NCBI GenBank assembly: GCA_047605605.1
Contig: JASGFG010000019.1
Coordinates: forward strand, 1-51,657
Length of the DNA: 51,657 nucleotides
Direction: 5' to 3'
DNA from: JAATGA01 sp047605605
GTDB lineage: Bacteria; Pseudomonadota; Alphaproteobacteria; Rhodobacterales; Rhodobacteraceae
A program made the position numbers and the translations under genes. Positions 42,853 through 51,487 of the stretch are shown piece after piece. The notes beneath the pieces are model-generated. The model saw only the letters and a list, made by a program, of their open reading frames with translations. It did no database searches and had not been told where the DNA came from. The first letter of the stretch is position 1; each line of letters opens with the position of its first letter.

Positions 42853-43971
42853 TCAGATGCTGAGCGAAACGGCAGAGGCATAGCCATGCGTCTTCAGCAG
42901 CGCATGGCGGCGCGCCTCCTGAAGGTCCGCGGCCACCATTTCGGCGCACATGTCCTGAACGGTGATTTCGGGCACCCAGCCCAGTTTCTGCTTGGCGCGC
43001 GACGGGTCGCCCAGCAGGGTCTCCACCTCGGCCGGGCGGAAATAGCGCGGGTCGATGCGCAGGATCACGTCGCCCGGTTTCACCGAAGGCGCCTTGTCGC
43101 CGGTCACGGAAACCACGGTGGCCACCTCGTCCACGCCCTCGCCGCTGAAGGCCAGTTCGATCCCCAGTTCCGCCGCCGACCAGGTGATGAACTGGCGGAC
43201 CGAATACTGCACGCCGGTGGCGATCACGAAATCCTCGGGCGCCTCCTGTTGCAGCATCAGCCACTGCATCCGCACGTAATCCCTGGCATGGCCCCAGTCG
43301 CGCAGACTGTCGATATTGCCCATATAGAGACAGTTTTCCAACCCTTGCGCGATGTTCGACAGGCCGCGGGTGATCTTGCGCGTCACGAAGGTTTCGCCGC
43401 GGCGCGGGCTTTCGTGGTTGAACAGGATGCCGTTGCAGGCATAAAGTCCATAGGCCTCGCGGTAGTTCACCGTGATCCAATAGGCGTAAAGCTTGGCCAC
43501 CGCATAGGGCGAACGCGGCCAGAACGGCGTCGTCTCGCGCTGCGGCACCTCCTGCACCAGACCGTAAAGCTCGGACGTGGAGGCCTGGTAGAACCGGGTC
43601 TTTTCCTCCAGCCCCAGGAAGCGGATCGCCTCCAGCAGGCGCAGCGTGCCGATCCCGTCGACATCGGCGGTATATTCCGGCGCCTCGAAGCTGACGGCGA
43701 CATGGGACTGCGCGCCCAGGTTATAGACCTCGTCCGGTTCGACCTCGCGCATGATGCGGGTCAGGTTCGACGTGTCGGTCAGGTCGCCGTAATGCAGCTT
43801 GAACCGCGCATTGTCGATATGCGGGTCCTGATAGATGTGGTCCACCCGTTGGGTGTTGAACGACGAGGCGCGGCGCTTGATGCCATGGACCTCGTATCCC
43901 TTGTCCAGCAGGAATTCCGCCAGATAGGACCCATCCTGCCCCGTGACGCCGGTAATCAGAGCCTTCTTCAC
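42853..43971 (-). CDS. gmd: GDP-mannose 4,6-dehydratase
   Basis: 372 residues, NDP-sugar short-chain dehydrogenase. Motifs: KKALITGVTGQDGSYLAEFLL (NADP loop), VHGIKRRASSFNTQRVDHIYQDP (typical of GMD), LHYGDLTDTSNL, NLGAQSHVAVSFE, QASTSELYG with catalytic Thr/Glu region, FWPRSPYAVAKLYAYWITVNYR (Tyr, Lys), LFNHESPRRGETFVTRKI and DWGHARDYVRMQWLMLQQ. It converts GDP-mannose to GDP-4-keto-6-deoxy-mannose, the branch point to fucose, colitose, perosamine and others. I chose the GTG at 43971 with AAGGA 7 nt upstream; the protein then begins VKKALITG like its relatives. Second gene of the operon, 43 bp after manC and 7 bp before the reductase gene. Confidence 0.96.
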   Translation of the reverse strand: MKKALITGVTGQDGSYLAEFLLDKGYEVHGIKRRASSFNTQRVDHIYQDPHIDNARFKLHYGDLTDTSNLTRIMREVEPDEVYNLGAQSHVAVSFEAPEYTADVDGIGTLRLLEAIRFLGLEEKTRFYQASTSELYGLVQEVPQRETTPFWPRSPYAVAKLYAYWITVNYREAYGLYACNGILFNHESPRRGETFVTRKITRGLSNIAQGLENCLYMGNIDSLRDWGHARDYVRMQWLMLQQEAPEDFVIATGVQYSVRQFITWSAAELGIELAFSGEGVDEVATVVSVTGDKAPSVKPGDVILRIDPRYFRPAEVETLLGDPSRAKQKLGWVPEITVQDMCAEMVAADLQEARRHALLKTHGYASAVSLSI

Positions 43972-44014
43972 CGTCTTTTCCTTTTTCTCAACCGGGTGGG
44001 AAAGACCGGGGCGA

Positions 44015-45451
44015 TCAGCCCTTGGCCCCCTGCCCGCGGGCATAGACATCCTCGTAGCGGATGATGTCATCCTCGCCCAGATAGGCGCCGGTCTGCACCT
44101 CGATCAGCACCATCGGCACCTTGCCGGGGTTTTCCATGCGGTGGACCGCCCCCAGCGGGATATAGACCGACTGGTTCTCGCTCAGCAGTTTCACCTCGTC
44201 GCCCACCGTCACCCGCGCGGTGCCCGACACGACGATCCAGTGTTCCGAGCGGTGGAAATGGCTTTGCAGGCTGAGCGCCGCGCCCGGATGCACGACGATC
44301 CGCTTGACCTGAAAGCGGTCGGACAGGGCCAGCGTCTCGAACCAGCCCCAGGGGCGGTGATCGCGGGGAAAGGTTTCCGCCTGCGCCGCGCCGCGATCCT
44401 TCAGCCGGGCGACGGCCAGCTTCACATCCTGCGCGCGCGACCGGTCGGCGATCAGCACCGCATCGGGCATGGCGACGGCGACGATGTTCTTCAGCCCGAT
44501 CCCCACCAGTTCCAGCCCCTCGGATTCGGAGCGCAGCAGCGTGTCGGTGCAGTCGATCCCCGTGACCGGCCCGTGGGTGGTCACGCCCGCCGCATCCGGC
44601 CCGGTTTCGCGCCAGACCGAGGCCCAGTCCCCCAGATCGGACCAGTCGCCGGCAAAGGGCACGACCGACAGGTTTTCCGCCCGCTCCATCACCGCATAGT
44701 CGATCGAGATGTCGCGCGCCTTGTCCCAGGGCCCGCCCGCCAGCCGCAGGAACCCCAGATCGGCCTTTGCCTGTTCCACCGCCGCGCGGCAGGGGGGCAA
44801 AAGGTCGGGGGCATAGGCCTCGAACGCGGCCAGCATGGTGCGGGCGGTGAACAGGAAGATCCCGCCGTTCCACAGGAAATTCCCCGCCGCCAGCATCCTT
44901 TCGGCCTGATCCAGCGGCGGTTTTTCCACGAACCGGACCAGCCGTTGCGGCGCGGGCGCACCGGGCGGCACGGGGGCGTCCAGCTCCAGCCAGCCATAGC
45001 CGGTTTCGGGGCGGGTGGGATGGATGCCGAAGGTCACGATGCGGCCCGCGCGCGCGGCCTCGACCCCGGCGGCCACGGCGGCGCGGAACAGGGCCGCATC
45101 CGGCACCTCGTGATCCGAAGGGGCGACCAGCATCAGCGCATCGGGGTCGGTCGCGGCCAGATGCAGGGTCGCGGCCAGAATGGCGGGGGCGGTGTTGCGC
45201 GCCGAAGGCTCGATCAGGATGGCGCCGGGGTCGATGCCGGCGGCGGCCAGCTGTTCGGTGACGATGAAACGGAAATCCGACCCGGTGATGACCAGCGGCG
45301 CCGCGAATCCCTGGCCCGACAGCCGCAGGGCCGAGGCCTGGAACAGGCTGGTGTCGCCGGTCAGCGCGGTGAACTGCTTGGGAAAGCTCTTGCGCGACAA
45401 GGGCCACAGGCGCGTGCCCGAACCGCCGCAAAGAAGAATGGGGGTAATCAC
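44015..45451 (-). CDS. manC: mannose-1-phosphate guanylyltransferase / mannose-6-phosphate isomerase
   Basis: 478 residues, type II bifunctional GMP-PMI. The nucleotidyltransferase domain begins ITPILLCGGSGTRLWPLSRK and SFPKQF; further motifs are LMLVAPSDHEV, FGIHPTRPETGYGWLE and RFVEKPPLDQA. The C-terminal cupin domain (about 350-478) has RPWGWFETLALSDRFQVKRI, HRSEHWIVVSGTARVTVGD and YIPLGAVHRMENPG with its metal ligands. It produces GDP-mannose for the downstream gmd. GTG 45451 is taken as start (AAGGG 7 nt upstream), giving the usual family length of about 475; an ATG at 45490 would add 13 residues without precedent. First gene of the four-gene GDP-sugar operon that ends at the 40-bp palindrome. 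Confidence 0.95.
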   Translation of the reverse strand: MITPILLCGGSGTRLWPLSRKSFPKQFTALTGDTSLFQASALRLSGQGFAAPLVITGSDFRFIVTEQLAAAGIDPGAILIEPSARNTAPAILAATLHLAATDPDALMLVAPSDHEVPDAALFRAAVAAGVEAARAGRIVTFGIHPTRPETGYGWLELDAPVPPGAPAPQRLVRFVEKPPLDQAERMLAAGNFLWNGGIFLFTARTMLAAFEAYAPDLLPPCRAAVEQAKADLGFLRLAGGPWDKARDISIDYAVMERAENLSVVPFAGDWSDLGDWASVWRETGPDAAGVTTHGPVTGIDCTDTLLRSESEGLELVGIGLKNIVAVAMPDAVLIADRSRAQDVKLAVARLKDRGAAQAETFPRDHRPWGWFETLALSDRFQVKRIVVHPGAALSLQSHFHRSEHWIVVSGTARVTVGDEVKLLSENQSVYIPLGAVHRMENPGKVPMVLIEVQTGAYLGEDDIIRYEDVYARGQGAKG

Positions 45452-45719
45452 TTTCGGCCCTTGTCCACTTTCAGTCGTTACACGAAACATCCCAAAGGGA
45501 AGCCCGGCATCCCCCCGCAGCTGCCGCAGCCCCGACGACGATACTGCAAGCCCTGCCGGACCTGCCAGCATAGATTTGACCGATGGGGCTTTTTTGGGGC
45601 AAAGCTGGTTCCGCACCGCAGCGAAACCGGGGATTCCCGCCGCCCCGGCTCGACCTGCGGGGCAGGGCGCACTAGCCTGCCAGCCGAATTGGCATACCGA
45701 CCGGAAAAAGGACCGCCGG
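45452..45719. promoter_or_regulatory. divergent promoter region of the GDP-sugar operon and a glycosyltransferase pair
   Basis: 268 bp between manC and the GT2 genes, which point away from each other. A TTGACC box followed by a T-rich patch occurs near 45576-45598 on the plus strand. No conserved operator or gene was recognised. Confidence 0.4.
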
Positions 45720-46733
45720 ATGACGGACAGACCAGACGCCCCGGCCCGCGCCATCCCGGCGGCACCCGAACCCGCGGGGCCGGAACGGATCCTGCCCGAA
45801 CTCACCGTCATCGTCATCAGCTACAACACCGCCGCGCTGACGCTGGCGGCGCTGCGCACGCTTTATGCCGAAACCACCCGCACGCCGTTTCGCTGCGTGC
45901 TGTGGGACAATGCCTCGGCCGACGGGTCGGCGGCGGCGGTGGCGCGCGAGTTTCCGCAGGTGGAACTGGTCGCCTCGACCGAAAACCTGGGGTTCGCGCG
46001 GGCCAACAACGTGGTCGCGGCGCAGGCGACGACGCCCTGGCTGTTGCTGCTGAACCCCGATACCGAGGTGCAGGACGGCGCGGTCGACCGGCTGATGGAT
46101 TTCGCCCGCGGCCATCCGCAGGGCGGCATCTGGGGCGGGCGCACGGTGTTTCGCGACGGGTCGCTGAACATCGCCTCCTGCTGGGGGCGCATCACGCTGT
46201 GGAGCACCTTCTGCAAGACCTTCGGCCTGGGCGCGGCCTTTCCGAAATCGGCTCTGTTCAACCCCGAGGCCTATGGCGACTGGCAGCGCGACACCGTGCG
46301 CGAGGTCGATATCGTGGTCGGATGCTTTCTGCTGATCCGGCGCGACCTGTGGAACGAACTGGGCGGGTTCGACCTGAAATACCACATGTATGGCGAGGAG
46401 GCCGACCTGTGCCTGCGCGCCCGCGAACGGGGCTGGCGCCCGATGATCACGCCCGAGGCGCAGATCATGCATATCGTCGGCGCCTCGACCGGGGATGCGC
46501 CGACGCGCAAGGCGTTGCAGGTGATGCGCGCGCGCAGCACCCTGGTGCGCGACCACTGGCGCCCGGCGCTGGTGCCCCTGGGGCTGGGGCTGATGTGGCT
46601 GGGGGTGGCGCTGCGCTATGCCGCCACGCGGCCGCTGGCCCTTGCGCCAAAGGCGGGGCTGCGGGCCAAGGCGGCCCGCTGGGCCGAAATCTGGCAGGCC
46701 CGGCGCGACTGGCTGGCGGGGTATTCCGCATGA
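45720..46733 (+). CDS. GT2-family glycosyltransferase (rhamnosyltransferase-like)
   Basis: 337 residues. GT-A fold with LTVIVISYNTAALTLAALRTL, VLWDNASADGSAAAVA, LGFARANNVVAA and the nucleotide/metal-binding LLLNPDTEVQDGAVDRL; downstream VREVDIVVGCFLLIRRDLWNELGGFD and YGEEADLCLRARERGW with the catalytic acidic residues, as in WbbL-type rhamnosyltransferases. The last 60 residues contain a hydrophobic helix (LVPLGLGLMWLGVALRYAA) and a basic tail that may attach it to the membrane. ATG 45720 has AAAGGA 8 nt upstream. Its stop overlaps an early ATG of the next gene, so both are co-translated. Donor sugar is unknown; 6-deoxyhexoses such as colitose or rhamnose are possible. Confidence 0.9.
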   Translation: MTDRPDAPARAIPAAPEPAGPERILPELTVIVISYNTAALTLAALRTLYAETTRTPFRCVLWDNASADGSAAAVAREFPQVELVASTENLGFARANNVVAAQATTPWLLLLNPDTEVQDGAVDRLMDFARGHPQGGIWGGRTVFRDGSLNIASCWGRITLWSTFCKTFGLGAAFPKSALFNPEAYGDWQRDTVREVDIVVGCFLLIRRDLWNELGGFDLKYHMYGEEADLCLRARERGWRPMITPEAQIMHIVGASTGDAPTRKALQVMRARSTLVRDHWRPALVPLGLGLMWLGVALRYAATRPLALAPKAGLRAKAARWAEIWQARRDWLAGYSA

Positions 46734-46753
46734 CCGCCCCGACAGGAGACGAG

Positions 46754-47848
46754 ATGACCGCCCCCAACCATGGCCCCGACAACCCGAACCGCCTGACCTT
46801 CGACGTGGTGATCGCCACCCGCAACCGGCCCGATGCGCTGGCCCTGACCATCCCGCTGCTGCTGGGCCAGTCGCGGCGGCCCGAACGGCTGATCGTGATC
46901 GACAGTTCCGACGACCATGCCCCGGTTGCCGCAGTCGTGGCCGAAACCACCGCCGGCCATCCGGTCGAAATCATTGTCGAACACGGCGAAAAGGGCCTGA
47001 CGCGCCAGCGCAACCGCGGCCTGGCCCATGTGACCGCCGACATCGTGTTCTTTCCCGATGACGATGCGCTGTTCCATCCCGGCACCTCTGCCGCGATGAT
47101 GGAGATCTACGAGCGCGACACCGGCAGGCAGATCGCCGCGCTGAACCCCGCCGACGCGCCCCTGCCGCCCCCCGGCGTGCTGGAGGGCGCGGCCTATGAC
47201 ATGACCGCCGCGCACAAGCGCATGGCCCGCACCGTGCGCCTGCGCAATGCCATCGGCCGGATGATCGCCGAAGCGAACCCCCGCTTCGTCATCGGCCGCA
47301 TCCTGATGGCCCGCGCGCCGGACCTGCCCTGGATGCGCGATCTGGACGCCGTGCATGTGGAATGGATGACCGGCTACCGCATGTCGTTTCGCAGCGAAGC
47401 GATCAAGGCCGCCGGGTTCGAGCCGGTCTTTGGCGGCTATGCCCTGTTCGAGGATACCGATGCCTCGTGGGCGGTCACCGATGCGGGCTGCGTCGTCGGC
47501 GCCAACCGCGGCGGGGTCTATCACCACCGCGCGCCCGGCGGGCGGGCCAACCGCTATGGGCTGGGGGCGATGGGGCTGGCGAACCTGGCCTATCTGATGG
47601 CCAAGCACGCCGCCGACCGCCGCCTGACCGCCGCCCAGGTTGCCGAGGCGCGGAAAAAGACCCACCGCTATGCCCGGCTCAGGATGCTGATGGCCTGGGC
47701 GAAATCGCTGCGCGGCGACAGGGGCGCGGCCGAGGATCTGCGCGGGATGCGCGCCGCGAAACCGGCGATCGACCGGCTGTTCGACGCCCCCCGCGCGCAG
47801 CTGGCCGAAACCTATCTGGCCATCAAGCGCGAGCTGGGCATCGACTGA
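46754..47848 (+). CDS. GT2-family glycosyltransferase
   Basis: 364 residues. GT-A fold: LTFDVVIATRNRPDALALTI, RLIVIDSSDDHAPVA, GLTRQRNRGLAHVTADIVFFPDDDALF with a DDD metal motif, and WMTGYRMSFRSEAIKAAGFE plus ALFEDTDASWAV at the acceptor side. The C-terminal 110 residues are helical and Arg/Ala-rich. AGGAGA 6 nt before ATG 46754 decides the start; an ATG at 46730 overlaps the previous stop but lacks a site. Second gene of a two-gene transcript; its end lies only 6 bp from the end of the convergent NodZ-like gene with no room for a terminator, so the two transcripts must overlap. Confidence 0.88.
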   Translation: MTAPNHGPDNPNRLTFDVVIATRNRPDALALTIPLLLGQSRRPERLIVIDSSDDHAPVAAVVAETTAGHPVEIIVEHGEKGLTRQRNRGLAHVTADIVFFPDDDALFHPGTSAAMMEIYERDTGRQIAALNPADAPLPPPGVLEGAAYDMTAAHKRMARTVRLRNAIGRMIAEANPRFVIGRILMARAPDLPWMRDLDAVHVEWMTGYRMSFRSEAIKAAGFEPVFGGYALFEDTDASWAVTDAGCVVGANRGGVYHHRAPGGRANRYGLGAMGLANLAYLMAKHAADRRLTAAQVAEARKKTHRYARLRMLMAWAKSLRGDRGAAEDLRGMRAAKPAIDRLFDAPRAQLAETYLAIKRELGID

Positions 47849-47854
47849 CGCGCT

Positions 47855-48820
47855 TCAGGTATAGGTCTGGATGACCCGCTTGGCGACGACATGCAGGTTG
47901 AAGCGGTCCACGTCGTCCTGCTGGTCGGGGCGCAGCCCGCCAAGGCAGGCCGATGTGACCGAAAAGGTCGAATGCTTGGAATAGATCAGGTGATCGGCCC
48001 GCGACAAAAGCCACATGTCGATCAGCGCATTCTCCGCCTCCTGCACCTTGGCCACCTCCGACGTGGGCCAGTGCAGGCGCGAGCCGTCGGGGTTCAGGTG
48101 CTTTTCGGTATGGCGCAGGCCCGGAAACTCGGCCTTCATCTCCTCCTGCACCGCGGCGTTGTCGGTGGCCAGAAAGACGCCCGCGCCCGGCTTTTCCGCC
48201 AGACGGCGGCGCAGCGCGGCCTTGATCTTGCCCAGCGGGATCTTGCGGTCGGTATAGCGGATATGGACCCCGATCAGCGGCCGGGCCATCTGCGCCACCG
48301 TCTGCTCGACCACGCCGCGCACGCGGGCATTCGGGGTGAAATAGCGGTTCAGGTAATCGGCCATCACCGCGTCCACGCTGCGCCCCGCGAAACGCGGATC
48401 GCGGCGCATATGGCGGGCCAGGCGGGCGAATTTCGGCAGATAGCACCAGAACACCGCCAGATCCTCGGGCGCGTCCAGCCGCGACAGGTCGGTGCAGAAC
48501 TTGCGATAGACGGTCGGGCTGGAATGCCGGTCGGGCGTGAACTCGCGCACCATGTGTTCCGGGGTCTGGCCCAGATGGCCCTGCCAGATTTCCGGGTTCA
48601 CCGGCCCGGCGGCCGTATCGAACGCCTCGACCGGGGTGGTGATCGGCGTGTCGAACAGGATCGGATAGGCATTCTCGCCCAAGGGCGCATAGCTGCCGTC
48701 GCGCCAGTCGATGACCGGTTTGCGCCCGGTCAGATCGGCAAAGACCAGACCGCAGACCGCCGAGAGCATCCGGTTTCCCAGACCGCCTTTCGCCTTGATG
48801 AGAAGAACTTTTTCGGACAT
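47855..48820 (-). CDS. NodZ-like (GT23-type) fucosyltransferase-family protein
   Basis: 321 residues. The N-terminus LLIKAKGGLGNRMLSAVCGLVFADLTGRKPVIDW, the nucleotide-binding motif IGVHIRYTDRKIP (HxRxTD), GVFLATDNAAVQEEM and DMWLLSRADHLIYSKHSTFS are the ordered motifs of the alpha-1,6/alpha-1,2 fucosyltransferase superfamily, closest in type to NodZ (GT23). NodZ transfers fucose from GDP-fucose to chitin-oligosaccharide Nod factors. Here the adjacent GDP-sugar operon probably makes GDP-colitose (3-deoxy-fucose), so the enzyme may transfer colitose or fucose onto the polysaccharide. Start ATG 48820 with AAGG 5 nt upstream. It lies 124 bp after ugd in the same direction and may be co-transcribed with it. 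Confidence 0.78.
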   Translation of the reverse strand: MSEKVLLIKAKGGLGNRMLSAVCGLVFADLTGRKPVIDWRDGSYAPLGENAYPILFDTPITTPVEAFDTAAGPVNPEIWQGHLGQTPEHMVREFTPDRHSSPTVYRKFCTDLSRLDAPEDLAVFWCYLPKFARLARHMRRDPRFAGRSVDAVMADYLNRYFTPNARVRGVVEQTVAQMARPLIGVHIRYTDRKIPLGKIKAALRRRLAEKPGAGVFLATDNAAVQEEMKAEFPGLRHTEKHLNPDGSRLHWPTSEVAKVQEAENALIDMWLLSRADHLIYSKHSTFSVTSACLGGLRPDQQDDVDRFNLHVVAKRVIQTYT

Positions 48821-48944
48821 GGGCCTTTTCGGGTCTGGCGTTTTCGGGGTTCCTTAGATCGTTCGGCGCCGGGGCGGTCAAGGCCGCGCAGCGGGGCCAC
48901 GGGGGCGCCGCCCCCATCTGCCCGCCGAATGGGCAGCCGCCCCC

Positions 48945-50114
48945 TCAATCCGACCCGAATATGTCGCGGGTGAACACCTTGTCGCCCACATCGGCCAGTT
49001 CCGGCGCGTGGCGGTTGGCGATGATCACATCCGAGCGCCGCTTGAACTCGCCCAGGTCGCGGATCACGGGCGAGCGGAAGAAATCCTCGCCCTCCAGCGC
49101 GGGTTCGTAGACGATCACCTCGATCCCCTTGGCCTTGATCCGCTTCATGATGCCCTGGATGGAACTGTCGCGGAAATTGTCCGATCCCGCCTTCATCACC
49201 AGCCGGTAGACCCCCACCGTCTTTGGCCGTTTCGCAAGGATGCGGTCGGCGATGAAATCCTTGCGGGTGGAATTGGCCTCGACGATGGCCTTGATCAGCA
49301 CCTGCGGCACGTTCGAGAAATTGGCCAAGAGCTGCTTGGTGTCCTTGGGCAGGCAATAGCCGCCATAGCCGAAGGAGGGGTTGTTGTAATGATTGCCGAT
49401 CCGCGGATCGAACCCGATCCCCTCGATGATCTGCCGGCTGTCCAGACCCCGCGACAGGGCATAGCTGTCCAGCTCGTTGAAATAGGCGACGCGCATGGCA
49501 AGATAGGTATTGGCGAACAGCTTGATCGCCTCGGCCTCGGCCGGGCCGGTCAGCAGCACCGGCACATCCGGTTTCAGGGCCGCCGACTTCAGCAGGTCGG
49601 CAAAGGCCTGGCCGCGGTCCGACACCTCGCCCACCACGATGCGGCTGGGGTAGAGGTTGTCGTAAAGCGCACGGCCCTCGCGCAGGAACTCGGGGCTGAA
49701 GATCAGGTTCGCGGTGCCGTATTCCTGCGACGCCCAGGCGGTGAACCCCACCGGAATCGTCGACTTGATCACCATCACCGCCGCGGGGGCGATCTTCGCG
49801 ACCTGGGCGATCACCGCCTCGACCGAGCGCGTGTCGAAACGGTTGGTCTCGGCATCGTAATTGGTGGGCGTGGCGATGATGACGTAATCGGCGCCCTCAT
49901 AGGCCGCCGCCGCATCCGTGGTCGCGGTCAGGTCCAGCCCCCCCTTCGCCAGCCAGTCCTCGCATTCGGCATCGACGATGGGCGAGCGTCCGGCATTCAC
50001 CATCCCGACCTTGGCGGGCACCACATCCACCGCCACGACGCTGTTCTGGCGGGCCAGCAGGATGGCATTCGACAGGCCGACATAGCCCAGACCGGCAACG
50101 GCAATTTTCGGCAC
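48945..50114 (-). CDS. ugd: UDP-glucose 6-dehydrogenase
   Basis: 389 residues, the short bacterial form (E. coli Ugd is 388). Motifs: PKIAVAGLGYVGLSNAILLA (NAD loop), VVAVDVVPAKVGMVNAGRSPI, YVIIATPTNYDAETNRFDT, IKSTIPVGFT, NLIFSPEFLREGRALYDNLYP, and the catalytic cysteine in PSFGYGGYCLPKDTKQL. It oxidises UDP-glucose to UDP-glucuronic acid, a common acidic sugar in exopolysaccharides. I chose the GTG at 50114: AGGAG lies 7-8 nt upstream and the protein then begins like its relatives; an ATG at 50129 is part of that AGGAG element. It lies just past a parS-like site downstream of parB. Confidence 0.96.
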   Translation of the reverse strand: MPKIAVAGLGYVGLSNAILLARQNSVVAVDVVPAKVGMVNAGRSPIVDAECEDWLAKGGLDLTATTDAAAAYEGADYVIIATPTNYDAETNRFDTRSVEAVIAQVAKIAPAAVMVIKSTIPVGFTAWASQEYGTANLIFSPEFLREGRALYDNLYPSRIVVGEVSDRGQAFADLLKSAALKPDVPVLLTGPAEAEAIKLFANTYLAMRVAYFNELDSYALSRGLDSRQIIEGIGFDPRIGNHYNNPSFGYGGYCLPKDTKQLLANFSNVPQVLIKAIVEANSTRKDFIADRILAKRPKTVGVYRLVMKAGSDNFRDSSIQGIMKRIKAKGIEVIVYEPALEGEDFFRSPVIRDLGEFKRRSDVIIANRHAPELADVGDKVFTRDIFGSD

Positions 50115-50179
50115 TGGCACACTCCTCATGCTGCGGGCTGCGGGATAGCCCCCGATTCAGGCCAGAAAATGTTCCGCAG

Positions 50180-50203
50180 AAATGTTTCGCGCGCGAAACA
50201 TTT
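50180..50203. other. parS-like palindrome, copy 3
   Basis: Perfect 24-bp palindrome around the core TGTTTCGCGCGCGAAACA (50183-50200), in the 241-bp gap between the parB stop and ugd. A degenerate left half (GAAAATGTTCCGC) precedes it at 50165. Confidence 0.8.
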
Positions 50204-50355
50204 GCGGCCCGGCCGTCGCCGCGAACCAAAGCGCAGGACGGGCGGGAATGCAATCTTTCCGCCCGCCCCTTCATCTTGGCTCAAATACCCCACGGGGTGG
50301 TCCGGAGGGGTGTGAAACCCCTCCGGGGCCAGCCAGAAGCATTGCCGCCCCCGAC

Positions 50356-51375
50356 CTATCGCCCCTCGGCCAGCCAATGCTCCAGCGCCTCACGAAAGCC
50401 GGGATCGACGCCGGGGCCCGAGAGCGTCAGCACCGGCTTCAGGAACCCGCCCGAGATGTCCAGGAAAACACCGGGGCGCAGTTCGTGCCGGGTGGAAACA
50501 GGCTCTGTTCCTGCGGTTTTCGGCATTTCCCTGCCGCTGACGAACCGTGCCAGACGCGCCTGTTCCTCGGCCGCCCCTTCCGGGGGATCGTCGCGCAGAT
50601 CGGCGACCAGCGCGGCGATCCGCCCGGCCTCGGCCCCGGCCAGCGCCTTGTCCAGGTTCAGGCCCAGCCGTTCGGGGATGGCGGCGGGAAAGCGCAGCAC
50701 CTCGTCCAGATGCCGCCACAGCGTCAGGAACGACCCGATCTTCGACCGCCGCGCCCGGCTCGCGTTGGAAAACAGCCGTTGCAGCGCCTGCTTCTCGCTG
50801 GTGAACACCCCCATCTCGACCGCGCGGCCGGCGATGCGGGCGCGTTCGTAATAGGACAGGCCCAGCCGGATCTCGTTTTCCTCGACCATGGCGACATAGG
50901 CCTCGGCCGCCGTCTCGGGGCGGCGGACCAGCGCCAGAACCTGCGGCGCCTCGCCCGTCTCCTCGGCCAGCCGGGCGAGGGCCTGGCACCGCCGCCAGCC
51001 CGAGATCAGCCCATAGCGGCCGGGGGCCAGTTCCGCCACCTCGACCGGCGTGCGCTGCCCGTGTTCGCGGATCGAGGCCATCAGGCCCGCCAGCTCCTCC
51101 TCGTCGATCCCCAGCCGGTCGCGCACCAGATGGTCGGCGGCGATCTGGTCCAGCCCCAGCCGCAGCACCATCCGCCCCTCGGTCCGGGCCTGGGCCATGG
51201 CCTCGGACAGTTCGGCCAGCGCCGCCTGGGCCGAGGCCTCGCCCGCCACCTGGGCAATGGGGGGGGCCGCGCCGAAACTGCCGCCGGGCCGCAGGAAGGC
51301 CTTGACCTCGGGCGCCGCGCCTTCGCGGTTTTCCGCCATGTCAGGGTCGAATGTCAGTCGCTTGCGCTTGGCCAT
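50356..51375 (-). CDS. parB: ParB-family plasmid/chromid partition protein
   Basis: 339 residues. N-terminal basic MAKRKRLTFDPD may contact ParA; residues about 80-170 are the ParB/Srx-like CTP-binding domain (LGLDQIAADHLVRDRL, GQRTPVEVAEL, GRYGLISGWRRCQAL with the GWRR box and MVEENEIRLGLSYYERARIA), then the helix-turn-helix region for parS (TSEKQALQRLFSNASRARRSKIGSFL), and a C-terminal RepB-type tail (STRHELRPGVFLDISGGFLKPVLTL) that resembles a dimerisation domain. It segregates the replicon together with ParA by loading at parS and spreading. ATG 51375 has AAGGA 8 nt upstream. It follows parA after a 136-bp gap that holds a parS-like site. No repC-like or replication initiator gene follows in this window. 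Confidence 0.93.
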   Translation of the reverse strand: MAKRKRLTFDPDMAENREGAAPEVKAFLRPGGSFGAAPPIAQVAGEASAQAALAELSEAMAQARTEGRMVLRLGLDQIAADHLVRDRLGIDEEELAGLMASIREHGQRTPVEVAELAPGRYGLISGWRRCQALARLAEETGEAPQVLALVRRPETAAEAYVAMVEENEIRLGLSYYERARIAGRAVEMGVFTSEKQALQRLFSNASRARRSKIGSFLTLWRHLDEVLRFPAAIPERLGLNLDKALAGAEAGRIAALVADLRDDPPEGAAEEQARLARFVSGREMPKTAGTEPVSTRHELRPGVFLDISGGFLKPVLTLSGPGVDPGFREALEHWLAEGR

Positions 51376-51487
51376 GGCCCGTCCTTTCGGTTCGCCCGTT
51401 GCGGCTCTGGCAGCCATCCTGCCACCCTGCCCTTGCGGTTTCGTCGCCCCACCGTTCGCGTGACCCTGCGCCGGGTCGTGCAGCCCG

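Noticed and set aside
43943..46753. Long plus-strand open frame leading into the second GT2 gene
   Set aside because: It is antisense to manC and overlaps the first GT2 gene; a strong AGGAGA site supports the start at 46754.
50356..51375. Reading the partition genes as part of a complete repABC operon
   Set aside because: No repC-like gene follows parB; the next gene is ugd. The replication type cannot be determined from this window.
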